From Pectobacterium aquaticum (GTDB lineage Bacteria > Pseudomonadota > Gammaproteobacteria > Enterobacterales > Enterobacteriaceae): a DNA stretch of 64,000 bases. Both the position numbers and the translations under genes were made by a program. The number at the start of each line of letters is the position of its first letter. Position 1 is the stretch's first letter. The stretch covers positions 4,092,001 through 4,156,000 of the forward strand of contig NZ_CP086253.1 in the NCBI RefSeq assembly GCF_003382565.3, written 5' to 3'. A model generated the notes under the pieces. That model had not been told where the DNA came from. It did no database searches and saw nothing but the letters and a program-made list of their open reading frames with translations. Below are positions 25,424-33,259 of the stretch, in pieces.

Positions 25424-25690
25424 TACTCGTCATACTTCAAGTTGCATGTGCGTTGGCTACGCTCACTCACCCGAATCACTTACCTGAGTAAGCTCATCGG
25501 GATGAAATGAGAGACATCCTGTCTCTCACCGAAGGCCAGCCGCTGGCTGAGCAAATTCGTTCCCGACGAATTTGTCCTTCACTTGCCGCGTTATTCGGCC
25601 TTATGGCCTCACCCCTTCGGGGTCAGCGCAAGCGCTGTTCAAAAACGCCTTGCCGTTTTTGTCCTGAAACTTGAATTATTTAGAGTATAT
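25424..25690. repeat. Long terminal-inverted-repeat element between cyaA and hemC
   Basis: About 267 bp without a gene. The left end CATACTTCAAGTTGCATG and the right end TGAAACTTGAATTATTTAG are inverted relatives. Inside are several short hairpins, such as CACCCCTTCGGGGTC-type and CAAAAACG (25640-25647) with CGTTTTTG (25654-25661). The ends and the last hairpin are shared with the shorter element at 50888-51025. It looks like a non-autonomous (MITE-like) repeat. The rest of 25215-25810 holds the cyaA promoter on the left and presumably the hemC promoter on the right. Confidence 0.8.
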
Positions 25691-25810
25691 CTATAGTTGC
25701 GGCACCCGAATTTCAGACCGTTTTAAAAGGCGCGCCGCGAATGCCCACAACCTGACACCAACGCACCATCAATGATACGATGGCGGAAAATGATAAAAAC
25801 GGTATCAAGC

Positions 25811-26752
25811 ATGTTAGCCAATATTATTCGAATTGCCACCCGACAAAGCCCGCTCGCCCTATGGCAAGCACGATATGTTCAACAGTGTTTAAACCACCTC
25901 TACCCAGATTTACACGTGGAGCTGGTACCGATGGTCACCCGCGGCGACATCATCCTCGATACGCCACTGGCAAAAGTCGGCGGTAAAGGATTGTTTGTTA
26001 AAGAACTGGAATTGGCGCTGCTTGAAGGGCGCGCCGATATTGCCGTCCACTCCATGAAAGATGTGCCCGTCGAATTCCCAGATGGCCTCGGCCTGACCAC
26101 CATTTGCGAACGCGACGACCCGCGCGACGCTTTTGTTTCCAATCATTACGACAGCCTCGATCAATTACCAGAAGGCAGTTGTGTCGGCACCTCCAGCCTG
26201 CGCCGCCAGTGCCAGCTGCGCGCCCGACGTCCCGATCTGGTGATTCGAGATTTGCGCGGTAATGTCGGCACACGCCTGTCAAAACTGGATAACGGCGAGT
26301 ATGACGCCATTATTCTTGCGGTCGCGGGCCTGAAACGTCTTGGCCTTGAAGCGCGTATCCGCTGTGCGTTAAGCCCGGAAGAATCTCTGCCAGCCGTCGG
26401 ACAAGGCGCTATCGGCATCGAATGCCGTTTGGATGACGAACATGTCCGTCAACTCCTTGCCCCACTCAATCACCCCGCTACCGCGGCCCGCGTACTGGCT
26501 GAACGCGCCATGAATGTACGCCTTGAAGGCGGCTGTCAGGTGCCGATTGGCAGCTACGCCGAACTGGAAGGCGATACGCTGTGGCTACGTGCGCTGGTTG
26601 GCGCGCCGGACGGCAGCCAAATGATCGTCGGTGAACGTAAAGGAAGCGTCTCCGATGCCGAACAACTCGGGATTGCACTGGCTGAAGAGCTACTGGCAAA
26701 AGGGGCCAGCGCCATCCTTCAAGCCGTTTATCAAGGGTCAAGCTCATCATGA
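25811..26752 (+). CDS. hemC: Porphobilinogen deaminase (hydroxymethylbilane synthase)
   Basis: 313 residues. It joins four porphobilinogen units into hydroxymethylbilane using a covalently bound dipyrromethane cofactor; the attachment cysteine lies in LEGGCQVPIGSYAE. Conserved RIATRQSPLALWQARYVQ, HSMKDVP and GTSSLRRQCQL motifs are present. The ATG at 25811 (MLANIIRIATR) fits the family; in-frame ATGs up to 25772 would add 13 unconserved residues. hemD overlaps its stop by 4 bp (ATGA). Divergent from cyaA as in E. coli. Confidence 0.98.
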   Translation: MLANIIRIATRQSPLALWQARYVQQCLNHLYPDLHVELVPMVTRGDIILDTPLAKVGGKGLFVKELELALLEGRADIAVHSMKDVPVEFPDGLGLTTICERDDPRDAFVSNHYDSLDQLPEGSCVGTSSLRRQCQLRARRPDLVIRDLRGNVGTRLSKLDNGEYDAIILAVAGLKRLGLEARIRCALSPEESLPAVGQGAIGIECRLDDEHVRQLLAPLNHPATAARVLAERAMNVRLEGGCQVPIGSYAELEGDTLWLRALVGAPDGSQMIVGERKGSVSDAEQLGIALAEELLAKGASAILQAVYQGSSSS

Positions 26753-27489
26753 CGATTCTGGTTACCCGTCCGTCACCAACTGGCGAACAACTGGTGACCC
26801 GTTTAAGAAAGCTCGGCTATAACGCCTGGCACAGCCCGCTGATCGAGTTTTCACCCGGACGAGAACTCGCCAGCCTGCCGACCTTGTTGCAGGCACTGCA
26901 CCCAGACGATCTGGTGTTTGCACTTTCACAACACGCGATTCATTACGCCGATCCGATGCTGGCACGAGCGGGCATCAGTTGGCCTGCCCATCTCGCTTAT
27001 TATGCGATTGGTCGCACCACGGCACTGGCGCTGCATAAAACCAGCGCCCATCCGGTAATCTACCCTCCCGAACGCGAAACCAGCGAAATGCTCCTGCAAC
27101 TCCCTGACCTGCAAGATGTTTCCGGTAAACGCGCATTATTGCTGCGCGGCAACGGCGGCAGGGAACTGCTGGGGGAAACGCTAACCGAGCGGGGCGCACA
27201 GGTGACCTACTGTGAATGTTATCAGCGCAGAGATGTTCACTATGACGGGCTAGAGCAAAGCCGCCACTGGCAACAAATAGGCATCGACAAACTGGTGATT
27301 ACCAGCGGAGAAATGCTACAACGGATCTATACTTTAGTACCTGATTACTATCGGGCTTCTTGGTTACTCGGCTGCCAGTTGATCGTCGTCAGCGAACGGC
27401 TGGCAGAACAGGGTCGTCAGCTTGGCTGGCGCGATATCCGAGTGGCCGATAACGCCGATAACGATGCGCTCGTGCGCGCACTACAATAA
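26749..27489 (+). CDS. hemD: Uroporphyrinogen-III synthase
   Basis: 246 residues, usual length for a stand-alone HemD. It closes hydroxymethylbilane with inversion of ring D to give uroporphyrinogen III, the branch point to haem, sirohaem and B12. The family is poorly conserved, but ILVTRPSPTGEQLVTRLR at the N-terminus, YAIGRTTALAL, and VITSGEMLQRIY are typical. Translationally coupled to hemC by an ATGA overlap and followed 23 bp later by hemX. Confidence 0.95.
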   Translation: MTILVTRPSPTGEQLVTRLRKLGYNAWHSPLIEFSPGRELASLPTLLQALHPDDLVFALSQHAIHYADPMLARAGISWPAHLAYYAIGRTTALALHKTSAHPVIYPPERETSEMLLQLPDLQDVSGKRALLLRGNGGRELLGETLTERGAQVTYCECYQRRDVHYDGLEQSRHWQQIGIDKLVITSGEMLQRIYTLVPDYYRASWLLGCQLIVVSERLAEQGRQLGWRDIRVADNADNDALVRALQ

Positions 27490-27512
27490 ACCTGATCATG
27501 GGATGTACCATT

Positions 27513-28637
27513 ATGACGGAACACAATACCCCCACAGCTCCATCCGACGAGGTTGCTGAACGGGTTGAACCCGTGCACCAGCAGCAGGATCCCGCACCGC
27601 AGCCCAAACGTAGCGGTGCCGTGCTAGGGGCGATCGCGATTGTGATTGCGCTGGCAATAGGCGCGGGGTTGTATTATCACGGCCACCAGCAGGCGCAGAA
27701 AGAAACGGCCGCGCTTCAACGTCTGGAAGCACAGTTAAACACATTACAGCAGCGGCACAAGCAAGAGCAGCAGCAATGGCTGGACGCTCAACAGCAGCAA
27801 AGCAAAGCGCAGGAGACTGCCGCACAGCGTCTTGAGGCGCTAACGCGTCAGTCAGACGAGCTGCGCGATAAGCTGGCGGCGCTTTCCAGCCATGACACCA
27901 ATACCTGGCTGATCGCTCAGGCCGATTTTCTGGTGAAACTGGCAGGACGCAAGCTGTGGAGCGACAAAGACGTCACCACCGCAGGCGCATTGCTGAAAAG
28001 CGCGGACGCCAGCCTGGCGGAAATGAACGATCCCAGCCTGATAGAAATCCGCCGTGCGCTGACCAACGATATCGGAGCGCTGGCAGGCGTAAGTCAGGTC
28101 GATTTTGATGGCATCATCCTGAAAGTCAATCAGCTCACCGACCAGTTGGACAACTTGCAGCTCGCCGACAACAACACCGATGAAGCGCCGATGGACGCCA
28201 ACAGCACAGAGTTGTCCGCTTCCTTGAGCGAGTGGCGACAAAATCTAAGCAAGAGCTGGCACAATTTCCTGGCTGATTTTATCACCATTCGCCGCCGCGA
28301 CAGCGCGGCCGAACCGCTGCTGGCACCGAATCAGGATGTGTATCTGCGCGAGAATATTCGCTCACGTCTACTGGTTGCCGCACAGGCTATTCCTCGCCAC
28401 CAGAATGAAGTGTACAAACAGTCGCTGGAAACGGCAGCAACCTGGGTTCGCGCCTACTTCGATACCACCGACCCCACGACGCAGGCCTTTTTAGATCAGC
28501 TCGATGCCTTAAGCCAGCATTCGGTTTCACTGGATGTCCCGATGGAGCTACAAAGTCAGGCGCTGTTGGAAAAACTGATGCAAACGCGCGTTCGTAATCT
28601 ATTGGCTCAGGCGCCAGCCACACAGCAAGGGGAATGA
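27513..28637 (+). CDS. hemX: HemX family membrane protein
   Basis: 374 residues. Polar N-terminus, one membrane helix around residues 35-55 (GAVLGAIAIVIALAIGAGLY), a glutamine-rich coiled coil (residues ~60-125), then a conserved periplasmic domain with TWLIAQADFLVKLAGRKLWS. Once called a uroporphyrinogen-III methylase, but it lacks the methyltransferase fold; the exact role is unsettled. The ATG at 27513 (MTEHNTPT) fits the family better than the in-frame ATG at 27498. Third gene of hemCDXY; its stop lies just before hemY. Confidence 0.92.
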   Translation: MTEHNTPTAPSDEVAERVEPVHQQQDPAPQPKRSGAVLGAIAIVIALAIGAGLYYHGHQQAQKETAALQRLEAQLNTLQQRHKQEQQQWLDAQQQQSKAQETAAQRLEALTRQSDELRDKLAALSSHDTNTWLIAQADFLVKLAGRKLWSDKDVTTAGALLKSADASLAEMNDPSLIEIRRALTNDIGALAGVSQVDFDGIILKVNQLTDQLDNLQLADNNTDEAPMDANSTELSASLSEWRQNLSKSWHNFLADFITIRRRDSAAEPLLAPNQDVYLRENIRSRLLVAAQAIPRHQNEVYKQSLETAATWVRAYFDTTDPTTQAFLDQLDALSQHSVSLDVPMELQSQALLEKLMQTRVRNLLAQAPATQQGE

Positions 28638-28639
28638 GC

Positions 28640-29833
28640 ATGCTAAAAGTCTTATTGCTGTTCCTGATCCTGATCGCAGGCGTGGTGATCGGCCCGATCG
28701 TCGCGGGTCACCAAGGCTACGTCCTGATCCAAACGGATAACTATGACATTCAAACCAGCGTGACCGGTCTGGTCATCATGCTGCTACTGTTCTTCCTCGC
28801 CTTTGTGGCAGTGGAATGGGTGCTCCGCCGGATCTTTCGTACCGGATCCCGCACGCGCGGCTGGTTCCTCGGCCGTAAACGCACTCGCGCCAGAAAACAG
28901 ACCAGAGCTGCGCTGCTCAAGCTGGCCGAGGGAGATTATTTACAGGTAGAGAAGCTACTGACGCGCAATGCCGACCATGCCGAGCAGCCCGTGGTTAACT
29001 ACCTGCTGGCAGCCGAAGCCGCCCAGCAGCGCGGTGACGAGTTTCGTACCAAGCAATATCTGGAGCGTGCCGCCGAGGTTGCAGATACCGATCAGCTTCC
29101 GGTGGATATTACGCGCGTGCGTATTCAACTAGCGCGTAATGAAGATCATGCCGCACGTCACGGCGTCGACAAACTGCTGGAGGTCGCGCCCCGCCACCCT
29201 GAGGTTCTGCGTTTAGCAGAGCAGGCTTTCCTGCGTACTCACGCCTATAGTGCGCTGCTGGATATTCTGCCTGCGATGCGCAAGATCAATCTGTACCCTG
29301 AAGAACGTTTGCTGGATCTGCAACAGCAAGCCTATATCGGTCTGATGAATCAGGCGATGGCGGATGGCGGCAGCGAAGGGCTGAAGTCGTGGTGGAATAA
29401 TCAGAGCCGTAAAGTTCGCCATGAGATCCCGCTTCAGGTCGCGATGGTTGAGCATCTGATCGAGTGTGACGAGCATGATACCGCTCAGAAGATCATTCTC
29501 GACGGTCTCAAGCGCCAGTATGACGAACGTTTGATTCTGCTAATGCCACGCCTCAAAGCTGGTAATCCAGAACAGCTGGAAAAAGTGCTGCGCCAGTACA
29601 TCAAGCAGCAAGCCGCTACTGCGCTGCTGAGCAGCACGTTAGGCCAATTACTGATGAAACACGGCGAATGGCAGCAGGCCAGCGATGCTTTCCGCACCGC
29701 ACTGGAATTACGACCGGACGCTTATGATTATGCCTGGCGTGCCGATGCACTCGATCGGTTACATCTGCCGGATGAAGCGGCGCAAATGCGGCGCGAAGGG
29801 CTGTTACTCACCCTACAGCAGCCTGCCGACTGA
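28640..29833 (+). CDS. hemY: HemY family TPR membrane protein
   Basis: 397 residues. Two N-terminal membrane helices (MLKVLLLFLILIAGVVIG and around residues 40-60) followed by a cytoplasmic tetratricopeptide-repeat domain; HPEVLRLAEQAFLRTHAYSA and LLMKHGEWQQASDAFRTALE are recognisable repeat units. Despite the name it is not the Bacillus protoporphyrinogen oxidase; its haem-related function is not firmly known. The ATG at 28640 is preferred because AAGGGG lies eight bases before it; the ATG at 28634 overlaps the hemX stop and has too short a spacing. Last gene of the operon. Confidence 0.93.
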   Translation: MLKVLLLFLILIAGVVIGPIVAGHQGYVLIQTDNYDIQTSVTGLVIMLLLFFLAFVAVEWVLRRIFRTGSRTRGWFLGRKRTRARKQTRAALLKLAEGDYLQVEKLLTRNADHAEQPVVNYLLAAEAAQQRGDEFRTKQYLERAAEVADTDQLPVDITRVRIQLARNEDHAARHGVDKLLEVAPRHPEVLRLAEQAFLRTHAYSALLDILPAMRKINLYPEERLLDLQQQAYIGLMNQAMADGGSEGLKSWWNNQSRKVRHEIPLQVAMVEHLIECDEHDTAQKIILDGLKRQYDERLILLMPRLKAGNPEQLEKVLRQYIKQQAATALLSSTLGQLLMKHGEWQQASDAFRTALELRPDAYDYAWRADALDRLHLPDEAAQMRREGLLLTLQQPAD

Positions 29834-29854
29834 TCGCGACGTTATCCCTTGCAT

Positions 29855-29885
29855 AAGGCTCCTTTTTGGAGCCTTTCTCTTTTTA
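29855..29885 (+). terminator. Terminator of the hemCDXY operon
   Basis: AAGGCTCC (29855-29862) pairs perfectly with GGAGCCTT (29868-29875) around a TTTTT loop, followed by TCTCTTTTTAT. It begins 21 bp after the hemY stop. Confidence 0.9.
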
Positions 29886-29940
29886 TGGACGGTTTCATCT
29901 AGTCCGACAGAAGACGGCTACCGAGCATTTTACTCAGACG

Positions 29941-30150
29941 AAAAAAAACGCTTACCGATAAACGGTAAGCGTTGAAAATATCAGGTCTGTCAGACAACAG
30001 AATGGTGCCTCACTCAACGTTATGTCCGGAAGGCCCGATGGAGATTTGCATCTTCATCTGGAGTTGGACGATAGGCACCTCAAATTGGCTCTGCGTCATT
30101 CCCAGGATTATGAAGCCGAAGCAAGCATAGAAGGTGGAATGAGCATCTAC
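29941..30150 (-). ncRNA. glmZ: GlmZ, small RNA activator of glmS
   Basis: The minus-strand RNA begins GTAGATGCTCATTCCA, contains GAATGACGCAGAGCC and AACGTTGAGTGA, and ends in a perfect hairpin (29947-29957 with 29963-29973, loop ATAAA) followed by eight U residues. These blocks are those of enterobacterial GlmZ as I recall it, and the length (about 210 nt) and position next to hemY are also the same as in E. coli. GlmZ pairs with the glmS leader with Hfq and raises glucosamine-6-phosphate synthase; RapZ and RNase E destroy it when the sugar phosphate is plentiful. The promoter region upstream has sigma-54, IHF and GlrR elements. Confidence 0.93.
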
Positions 30151-30161
30151 GCGCTTATTTA

Positions 30162-30177
30162 AGCATAAATTATGCCA
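30162..30177 (-). promoter_or_regulatory. Sigma-54 promoter of glmZ
   Basis: On the minus strand TTGGCATAATTTATGCTT has GG (30175-30176) and GC (30163-30164) with exactly ten bases between, the -24/-12 signature of sigma-54. Transcription from it would begin at about 30150-30152, the GlmZ 5' end. TTAAAT further on could serve as a sigma-70 -10, so two overlapping promoters are possible, as described for some enterobacterial glmY/glmZ genes. Confidence 0.8.
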
Positions 30178-30311
30178 ATATGCATAAATTTATTATTACT
30201 ATCTAATGAAATTACGGTAACTAACTAATAATAAATACTATTTTTATTTCTTCACTGGAAGAAAAGCAAACGTGTAATGGGTGATAAAAACGAGATCGCG
30301 CTCACAAAACC

Positions 30312-30329
30312 TGTCGCCATTCAGAGACG
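30312..30329. promoter_or_regulatory. GlrR-type activator site 1 upstream of glmZ
   Basis: TGTC-N10-GACG, one base off the GlrR (QseF) consensus TGTC-N10-GACA. It lies about 160-180 bp upstream of the GlmZ start, a normal distance for a sigma-54 enhancer. Confidence 0.65.
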
Positions 30330-30359
30330 CATTTATCAGATAAAATATTAATCATTATT

Positions 30360-30372
30360 AATCAATGGATTA
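30360..30372. promoter_or_regulatory. IHF site between the GlrR sites
   Basis: AATCAATGGATTA is a perfect match to the IHF consensus WATCAANNNNTTR. It lies between GlrR-type sites 1 and 2. IHF bending helps the enhancer-bound activator touch sigma-54 polymerase at glmY/glmZ in other enterobacteria. Confidence 0.65.
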
Positions 30373-30374
30373 AA

Positions 30375-30392
30375 TGTCTCTTTTTTGCGACA
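30375..30392. promoter_or_regulatory. GlrR-type activator site 2 upstream of glmZ
   Basis: Perfect TGTC-N10-GACA palindrome (TGTCTCTTTTTTGCGACA), 33 bp from the next perfect site. GlrR is the response regulator of the GlrK/GlrR envelope-sensing pair. Confidence 0.8.
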
Positions 30393-30407
30393 GCAGAACC
30401 CCTAGAG

Positions 30408-30425
30408 TGTCGTGTTTTTCCGACA
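30408..30425. promoter_or_regulatory. GlrR-type activator site 3 upstream of glmZ
   Basis: Perfect TGTC-N10-GACA palindrome (TGTCGTGTTTTTCCGACA). Sites 2 and 3 are spaced 33 bp start to start, about three helical turns, so dimers would line up on one face. Confidence 0.8.
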
Positions 30426-30465
30426 GTTCAATCAAAGCTATTGATTTAATTTAAAAAAGGGGAAA

Positions 30466-30491
30466 TATCCGCGCCGAGAAACCGACGCGGA
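30466..30491 (-). terminator. Weak terminator after the succinocysteine operon
   Basis: On the minus strand TCCGCGTCG pairs with CGGCGCGGA (one G-U pair) around GTTTCT; a run of six T follows, but only after ATATTTCCCC. It begins 11 bp after the deacetylase stop. The late T run makes the call tentative. Confidence 0.45.
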
Positions 30492-30501
30492 CAGGATTCG
30501 C

Positions 30502-31659
30502 TTAACGGGAGGACAGCTGTTCTAAACTCTGCTTCGCGACCTGATACAGATAGTGCGCGGTCGGGAACAGCGCGCGATCATCGACGCGGAATTTCGGGTG
30601 ATGCAGCGCATACGGTCCGCCGGAGCCGACCATCATGAACGTACCCGGCAATTTCTGCTGATAGAACGCAAAATCTTCACCAATCGGGCTGGCTTCCACG
30701 CGACGCGCTTCAAACCCTTCGTCACTCGCCACATTCAGCGCAAACTCAACCCACTCTGGCGTGTTGATCACCGACGGCGGCCCTGCGTGCCACAGGAACT
30801 CAATTTCTGCGCCAAAGGTGCTAGCGATACCTGCAACAATCTGACGGAAACGCTGTTCAATTAAATCACGCGCGGCCTGATTGAACGTTCTGACCGTGCC
30901 TTCAACATAGGCCGTGTCTGGGATCACGTTCCAGGTGCTGCCGCTATGAACCTGAGTAATCGACACCACCGCGTTGTTGTCAGAAGACACCGTGCGGCTG
31001 ATAATGGTCTGTACAGCAGAAATCAGCTGACCCAGAATGATAATCGGATCGTTGCCTTCATGCGGCTTCGCGGCGTGACAGCCTTTCGCTGCGATCTTGA
31101 TCTCAAAGCGGTCAACGCCCGCCGTCAATGCGCCGTCTTTCCCACCGATGACGCCAACCGGCAGCGTCGGATCGTTGTGAATGCCAAAAATCGCTACCGC
31201 ATTGTCCAACGCACCAACGGCGATGACTTCCGGCGCGCCCAATCCTGTCTCTTCAGCAGCCTGGAACAAAATTCGCACCGTGCCTTTCAGCTCCGGCTCA
31301 ATTTTTTTCAGCAGAATCGCAGCGCCCAGCGCCGCGGAAGAGTGAAAATCATGACCGCAGGCGTGCATCACGCCTTTGTTGAGCGACGTGAATTCTACGC
31401 CAGACTCTTCTTCAATCGGCAGGGCATCGATATCAGAACGTACCACGACCAGTGGACCATCCTGAAGGCCGCCGACTTCAGCAACCAGACCGGTTTTCAA
31501 CGGCAGGTCGAGGATGCGAATCCCCTCTTTTTCCAATACCGCACGAATCTTCTTCGTAGTTTCGAACTCCTGATTCGACAGTTCAGGATGGCGGTGTAAA
31601 TCGTGGCGAAACGCCTGAATAAACTGAGCCAGAGGCTCGTGCTGAGATGCTGTTTTCAT
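30502..31659 (-). CDS. M20 family deacetylase, YxeP/SndB type (N-acetylcysteine deacetylase)
   Basis: 385 residues, M20D metallopeptidase family. Metal ligands are visible in HACGHDFHS (Cys-Gly-His-Asp), in AAEETGLGAPE (Glu-Glu) and in a final histidine near ALHHPKFRVDD. In the Bacillus yxe pathway the equivalent enzyme removes acetyl from N-acetylcysteine to yield cysteine; I infer the same last step here from the gene set. A generic amidohydrolase or N-acetyl-amino-acid deacetylase is the alternative. The ATG at 31659 (MKTASQHEP) has a GGAG site; a GTG five codons upstream is also possible. Last gene of the 30502-35964 operon. Confidence 0.85.
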   Translation of the reverse strand: MKTASQHEPLAQFIQAFRHDLHRHPELSNQEFETTKKIRAVLEKEGIRILDLPLKTGLVAEVGGLQDGPLVVVRSDIDALPIEEESGVEFTSLNKGVMHACGHDFHSSAALGAAILLKKIEPELKGTVRILFQAAEETGLGAPEVIAVGALDNAVAIFGIHNDPTLPVGVIGGKDGALTAGVDRFEIKIAAKGCHAAKPHEGNDPIIILGQLISAVQTIISRTVSSDNNAVVSITQVHSGSTWNVIPDTAYVEGTVRTFNQAARDLIEQRFRQIVAGIASTFGAEIEFLWHAGPPSVINTPEWVEFALNVASDEGFEARRVEASPIGEDFAFYQQKLPGTFMMVGSGGPYALHHPKFRVDDRALFPTAHYLYQVAKQSLEQLSSR

Positions 31660-31736
31660 GAATACTTGCTCCACATTATCGTGCCCTGCCTGACAGGGCT
31701 GCCTTGTTCAGGCGTGCAGGTGTATCTACGTATGCG

Positions 31737-32498
31737 TTAAATATCGTACTCAAGCGGCTCAGGCAGCTTGGTCAACTGACGCAGGAAACGCTGGGTTTGC
31801 GGATTGTCCGAGAAGCTAATCACCTGCTCCGCCGGGCCTTCCTCAACGATGTGCCCGTCCGCCATGAAGATCACGCGATCAGCCACTTCTTTCGCAAACT
31901 GCATTTCATGGGTGACGATCACCATCGTGGTGTCGTTTTTCGCCAGCTTCTGAATCACCTGAAGCACTTCGTGTACCCTTTCCGGATCCAGCGCCGAGGT
32001 CGGTTCATCAAACAAAATCGCCTTCGGATCCACCGCCAGCGCACGCGCAATACTCACGCGCTGTTGCTGTCCGCCGGACAGCGTCACCGGATATTGTGCC
32101 GCCTGCGGCAGCAGACCGACCTGCTCCAGCAGCGCCAGACCAATTTCATCCGCCTGCTTCTTCGGCATTTTTTTCACGACAATCAGCGCTTCCGTCACAT
32201 TCTGCAGCGCTGTTTTGTTCTTAAACAGGTTGTAACTCTGGAATACCATCGCCGTCTGGCGGCGCAGCGCATAGGCCTCTTTAGCGGAGTAACGGCGCGT
32301 ATCCAGCGTTTGTTCGCCAATTTCGATCGTACCCGACTCTGGCGTTTCCAGCAGGTTCAGACAGCGCAGCAGCGTGGATTTACCTGAACCCGATGGACCG
32401 ATAATCGCCACGACTTCGCCTTTCGCGATATCCAGACTAATGTTGTCTAACACCACCTGATCGCCAAAGCGTTTAGAAAGATTCTTTACACTGATCAT
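31737..32498 (-). CDS. Amino-acid ABC transporter ATPase (YxeO-like)
   Basis: 253 residues, polar-amino-acid uptake family (HisP/GlnQ class). Walker A GPSGSGKST at residues 34-42, Q-loop VFQSYNLF, signature LSGGQQQRVSIARAL, Walker B AILFDEPTSALDPE and switch histidine VTHEMQFA are all intact. It powers the transporter formed with the permease 9 bp upstream and the lipoprotein binding protein. Cytoplasmic face of the inner membrane. Substrate inferred from the operon: S-(2-succino)cysteine or a related sulfur amino acid. Confidence 0.93.
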   Translation of the reverse strand: MISVKNLSKRFGDQVVLDNISLDIAKGEVVAIIGPSGSGKSTLLRCLNLLETPESGTIEIGEQTLDTRRYSAKEAYALRRQTAMVFQSYNLFKNKTALQNVTEALIVVKKMPKKQADEIGLALLEQVGLLPQAAQYPVTLSGGQQQRVSIARALAVDPKAILFDEPTSALDPERVHEVLQVIQKLAKNDTTMVIVTHEMQFAKEVADRVIFMADGHIVEEGPAEQVISFSDNPQTQRFLRQLTKLPEPLEYDI

Positions 32499-32507
32499 GT
32501 CAGCCCC

Positions 32508-33179
32508 TTATCGCTGTAGCGAGTGATTCAGTTTCTTCTCCAACTGCTTTTGCAGCCAGGCGTAAACCACAATCACCATCCAGTAAATCAGACCGACAAC
32601 CAGGAAGGTCTCAAAGAAACGCAGAGATTCAGCAGCAATCATTTTGCCTTCCGCGAACAGTTCGGAGACGCCCAGCGCAAAGGCCACCGAAGTATCTTTA
32701 ATCAGGGAAATGAAGGTGTTCCCCGTTGCGGGCAGCGCATTCAGCATGGCCTGAGGCAACACAATGCGGCGATAAACTTGCGCTTTACTCATGCCAATGG
32801 ATAGGCCCGCTTCCGTCTGGCCGAAATCCACCGAGGCCAAGCCCGCGCGGAAAATCTCAGCCATATAGGCGGATGTTTTCAGGCTAAAGCCGATAATCGC
32901 GGCCGTCATCGCATCCAGATTGGATAAGCCGGGGAATAGCTGCGGCAAGCCGAAGTAGATGATAAACAGCTGAACCAGCGACGGAATACCGCGGAACAGC
33001 GAGATATACAGTTCGACGATTTTTACGACCACGACGATCTTGCTTTCACGGACTAACGCCAGTATCAGGCCGAGAACCATAGCAAAAAACATCGAAACCA
33101 CGGCAAGGAACAGCGTGGTCGGCAAATACATTAATACCTGAGGAAACACTTTTAACAGGTAGGCAAGATCGACATTCAT
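32508..33179 (-). CDS. Amino-acid ABC transporter permease (YxeN-like)
   Basis: 223 residues, HisM/HisQ-type inner-membrane permease with about five hydrophobic segments. The EAA loop that docks the ATPase is visible as GLSIGMSKAQVYRRIVLPQA, and the early FRGIPSLVQLFIIYFGLP motif is typical of polar-amino-acid permeases. Only one permease gene is present, so it probably acts as a homodimer. Lies between the binding protein (80 bp gap) and the ATPase (9 bp gap). Confidence 0.93.
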   Translation of the reverse strand: MNVDLAYLLKVFPQVLMYLPTTLFLAVVSMFFAMVLGLILALVRESKIVVVVKIVELYISLFRGIPSLVQLFIIYFGLPQLFPGLSNLDAMTAAIIGFSLKTSAYMAEIFRAGLASVDFGQTEAGLSIGMSKAQVYRRIVLPQAMLNALPATGNTFISLIKDTSVAFALGVSELFAEGKMIAAESLRFFETFLVVGLIYWMVIVVYAWLQKQLEKKLNHSLQR

Positions 33180-33259
33180 GAGTCATACCATTAATGCTTC
33201 CACCGGCCATACTGCGCCGGTGGAGAAGGTGATAAGTCAACCGACAAGCGGCAATAACG

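Noticed and set aside
25424..25690. Possible CRISPR array or phage attachment site
   Set aside because: There are no equal-length direct repeats with unique spacers and no cas or integrase gene; the structure is inverted ends with internal hairpins.
30010..30099. 29-codon minus-strand frame MTQSQFEVPIVQ... followed by a strong terminator
   Set aside because: The whole transcript matches GlmZ small RNA in 5' end, internal blocks, terminator and gene position, so the frame is a chance product of the RNA sequence.
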